19,470 nucleotides of DNA, taken from positions 1 to 19,470 of the forward strand of contig JAMQCK010000592.1 in assembly GCA_024196135.1 (NCBI GenBank), in the 5' to 3' direction. This document shows positions 17,663 through 19,470 of the stretch, piece after piece. How positions within the stretch are numbered: position 1 is the stretch's first letter; each line of letters starts with the position of its first letter. The notes under the pieces were generated by a model. The model searched no databases. It was not told where the DNA came from and was given only the letters and a program-made list of their open reading frames with translations. The stretch is from Pleurotus ostreatus/Saccharomyces cerevisiae fusant. Taxonomy: Eukaryota; Opisthokonta. A program made the position numbers and the translations under genes.

Positions 17663-19470
17663 TTACACGGAGACGGGCGTCGACCGAATGATCCTCGAGT
17701 CCAAGAAGAGGTCCAGCGTGAACATGGAAGCCACGAGCTTCTGCGAGGAGAGAACCATCTCGAGCGGGGTCAACCCCGGGTCGAACCTCGTGCCGTTGGC
17801 GCAGAGCTGGACGACTTCGCGAAGGTGCTTGTGTTGAGAAGCTGTCGGACCGTCAGTAAAAGGAGAAAATAAGCAGGATGATGATCAACGAGGCCGCGAC
17901 GGTCCGGAATCTACGCTTGCGCATGGGAGCGTGCACATCAGAAGGAACTGCAGACTGACCAAACGACTTCGCATTGCCAGAGGGCATGCGCAACGGCGCA
18001 AGGGCTTTGAGAACGGCGGAGACGACGGGCTTGTAGATCTTGAAAATGCGCTCGCGAAGCTGCTCGACCGGAAGGCGTAGCGATGCTCGCCCGATGGCGC
18101 ACATGAAAGGGTCGTACTCCACCGATGCTGCCGAGAAGCCAAGGGCGGTCGCCACGCGGGCAGTGAGTTGCGCAGACGAGAGTGCGTTGTGCGCCAACTA
18201 CATTGAGCATGTCAGCACAGTCGAGGGCGGTGTATGACGCATTGAACATACCATGACACCTTGCGCACTGAGAGAGCCGCTCGGCGCAACGTCGTGCACG
18301 GCTGATGCCAGGCAGTACCGAAAGGTCACACCTCCGATATAGGAATCGACTCTATCCCCGTAAGTCGAGTATCCCGGACTGCAAGGAAAGAGCCCCGGGG
18401 TTATATGGCGCAGGGAGCAGGCCTTGGTGATGTCCCCGAGGCTACTCCGCACGGCTTGCTGCTCTGTATCTAAGGACTCATGAGTACGCGTGCGGAAAGA
18501 GCAGTAGTTTGACATACTCCGTCCAGTGCCGCGTACCTGTGCGCCCTGGGCCTTCTTTCCCGTGAGCGGCCTGCTCGACCCAGGCAAGGGCGGTAACGGG
18601 GCAGAGTGAACGACGCCATCCGCGATCTTGCGCTTCTTCCGCGCCGGCATCCCTTCACCTTTTGCAGCGCCGTCGAAGTTACCGCTATCAGCGCCCATCG
18701 AGCCATGTCCTTCGTCGGAGGCGCGGCTGTCGGTAGAGGGCTTCAGCCGGAGACCCTCTGGCTCGTCGTCCTCGCGCGGTCTCTTGACACGACGAGCGTC
18801 GTCGCCGGTTGCCGCGGGAGTAAGCGACATAGGAGGAGACGAGGGCTTGAGCTCCGTTGCAGACGTCTCCCGGGAAATACTGTCCAGGCGAAGGACTGCG
18901 GTGAAGCTAAACCTGGACTGGGGAAAACCCATTCTCGCATGCTTGTGACTGCAACGGTCAGCTCGGTAGAAGACGCTCGGTCGAAGGCAGACTTACAACT
19001 TCATGCACCCCATCACAGCCGCACTGACGAACGGACAAAGAAGATCGGAGACGAAGTCGCGAGCCTTGCAGGAATCCATCGCGTCCAGATGGCCGACGAT
19101 CAACTTGAGGAACTCCGCGGCGGCTGTGGAGGGCAGCCCGTGCCACAAGTTCGCAACCTTGCAGAGAGCGGCGAGGAATGTGTCGTGCGTCAAAGTTGAG
19201 GTGACGATCTGAGGGATGAGTGCGTGAGTTCTCACTTGTGTGCGTCGGATGGAGGAGGATCACAGTACGCACGTCTAGTAGCTGGGGGACAGGGCCTTTC
19301 ACGCACATCTCGCCGAACTCGGCGACGACGACCTCTGACGCATGCAGACGCAAGAGGGTGATGCCTCGGTTCAGCAGGACAGCGGAGTTGCTAGGCGAGT
19401 CGCCCGATGCGTCTTGCACAAGGCTCTCGATGTTGCCAACCAAATGCTTGCAGGCGTCGTCGACAAGACT
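17663..19470 (-). CDS. A2: second large member of the novel family, 5' end outside the window (at least 489 aa)
   Basis: Exons on the minus strand: 19470-19273 (partial), 19208-18997, 18948-18518, 18463-18252, 18197-17960 and 17841-17663; introns of 64, 48, 54, 54 and 118 nt with phases 0, 2, 1, 0, 1, identical to A1. The last part of module 1 reads IVTSTLTHDTFLAALCKVAN, against A1 AVLRALTCDVTLATLAQSLD. The linker holds RRVKRPRED and ARKKRKIA, two nuclear-signal-like clusters. Module 2 contains YIGGVTFRYCLASAVHD (A1: QFGGYVLRYVLIAAMHT) and ALSSAQLTARVATALGF (A1: ALTTVDMLARVAKDVGL). The final exon has FDPGLTPLE where A1 has PDSGSTPMD. Introns are by splice signals plus this paralogy. Retaining the last, long intron would give a different, hydrophobic end. 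The function is unknown, and it converges on B1. Confidence 0.8.

Noticed and set aside
11178..19470. Idea that the A/B cluster is the homeodomain (HD) mating-type locus
   Set aside because: Paired, inverted, fast-diverging nuclear-type genes recall that locus, but no homeodomain signature (such as WF-x-N-x-R) is present in any of the four proteins, and no MIP or beta-flanking gene is seen.
1..19470. tRNA, rRNA, CRISPR, insertion-sequence or viral genes
   Set aside because: No T-loop plus acceptor-stem arrangement, rRNA core, spacer array, transposase, reverse transcriptase or viral protein motif was found on either strand.

Overview
The window looks like a piece of an Agaricomycete (mushroom-forming basidiomycete) nuclear genome. 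Coding sequence is GC-rich and broken by many introns of about 46-60 nt with GTNNGN donors, CTRAY-type branch sites close to the acceptor and YAG acceptors. The gene types also fit: a basidiomycete-style MYND-finger protein, a questin-oxidase-like (DUF4243) enzyme and a lineage-restricted multi-spanning membrane protein. No prokaryotic signals, tRNA, rRNA or CRISPR were seen. All gene models below are spliced by eye from splice signals, frame continuity and paralogue comparison.

Left part (1-2493): gene-poor, decayed DNA. It holds an inverted relic of the 3' end of a questin-oxidase gene (953-1135, minus) and an inverted copy (R1) of a repeat that recurs at 9.6-10.5 kb. Middle part (2494-10490): a minus-strand MYND-finger gene (2494-4486), a minus-strand membrane protein gene (4755-6943), a divergent intergenic region, the intact questin-oxidase-like gene (7866-9537, plus), then two tandem copies of the repeat (R2, R3). 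Relics at the left edge therefore derive from the same questin-oxidase/repeat neighbourhood, rearranged and inverted.

Right part (11178 to the window end): the most unusual region. Four genes, named here A1, B2, B1 and A2, all encode members of one protein family that I do not recognise. They are arranged A1 forward, B2 reverse, B1 forward, A2 reverse, that is, an inverted duplication of a convergent A/B pair with its axis near 15.0 kb. Each gene starts with the same helical module, split by a phase-0 intron at its middle and closed by a phase-2 intron. A disordered tail with Lys/Arg-rich nuclear-localisation-like clusters follows. In the A genes the tail becomes a linker and a second copy of the module follows, again with a phase-0 intron at the same relative place, then a short C-terminal exon. 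So B genes look like half of an A gene, and A genes look like an internal duplication. Sequence divergence between paralogues is high while intron phases are kept, which suggests an old or fast-evolving local family. The proteins are probably nuclear; their function is unknown.

The genes in the middle part have no evident functional link to the A/B cluster other than proximity.
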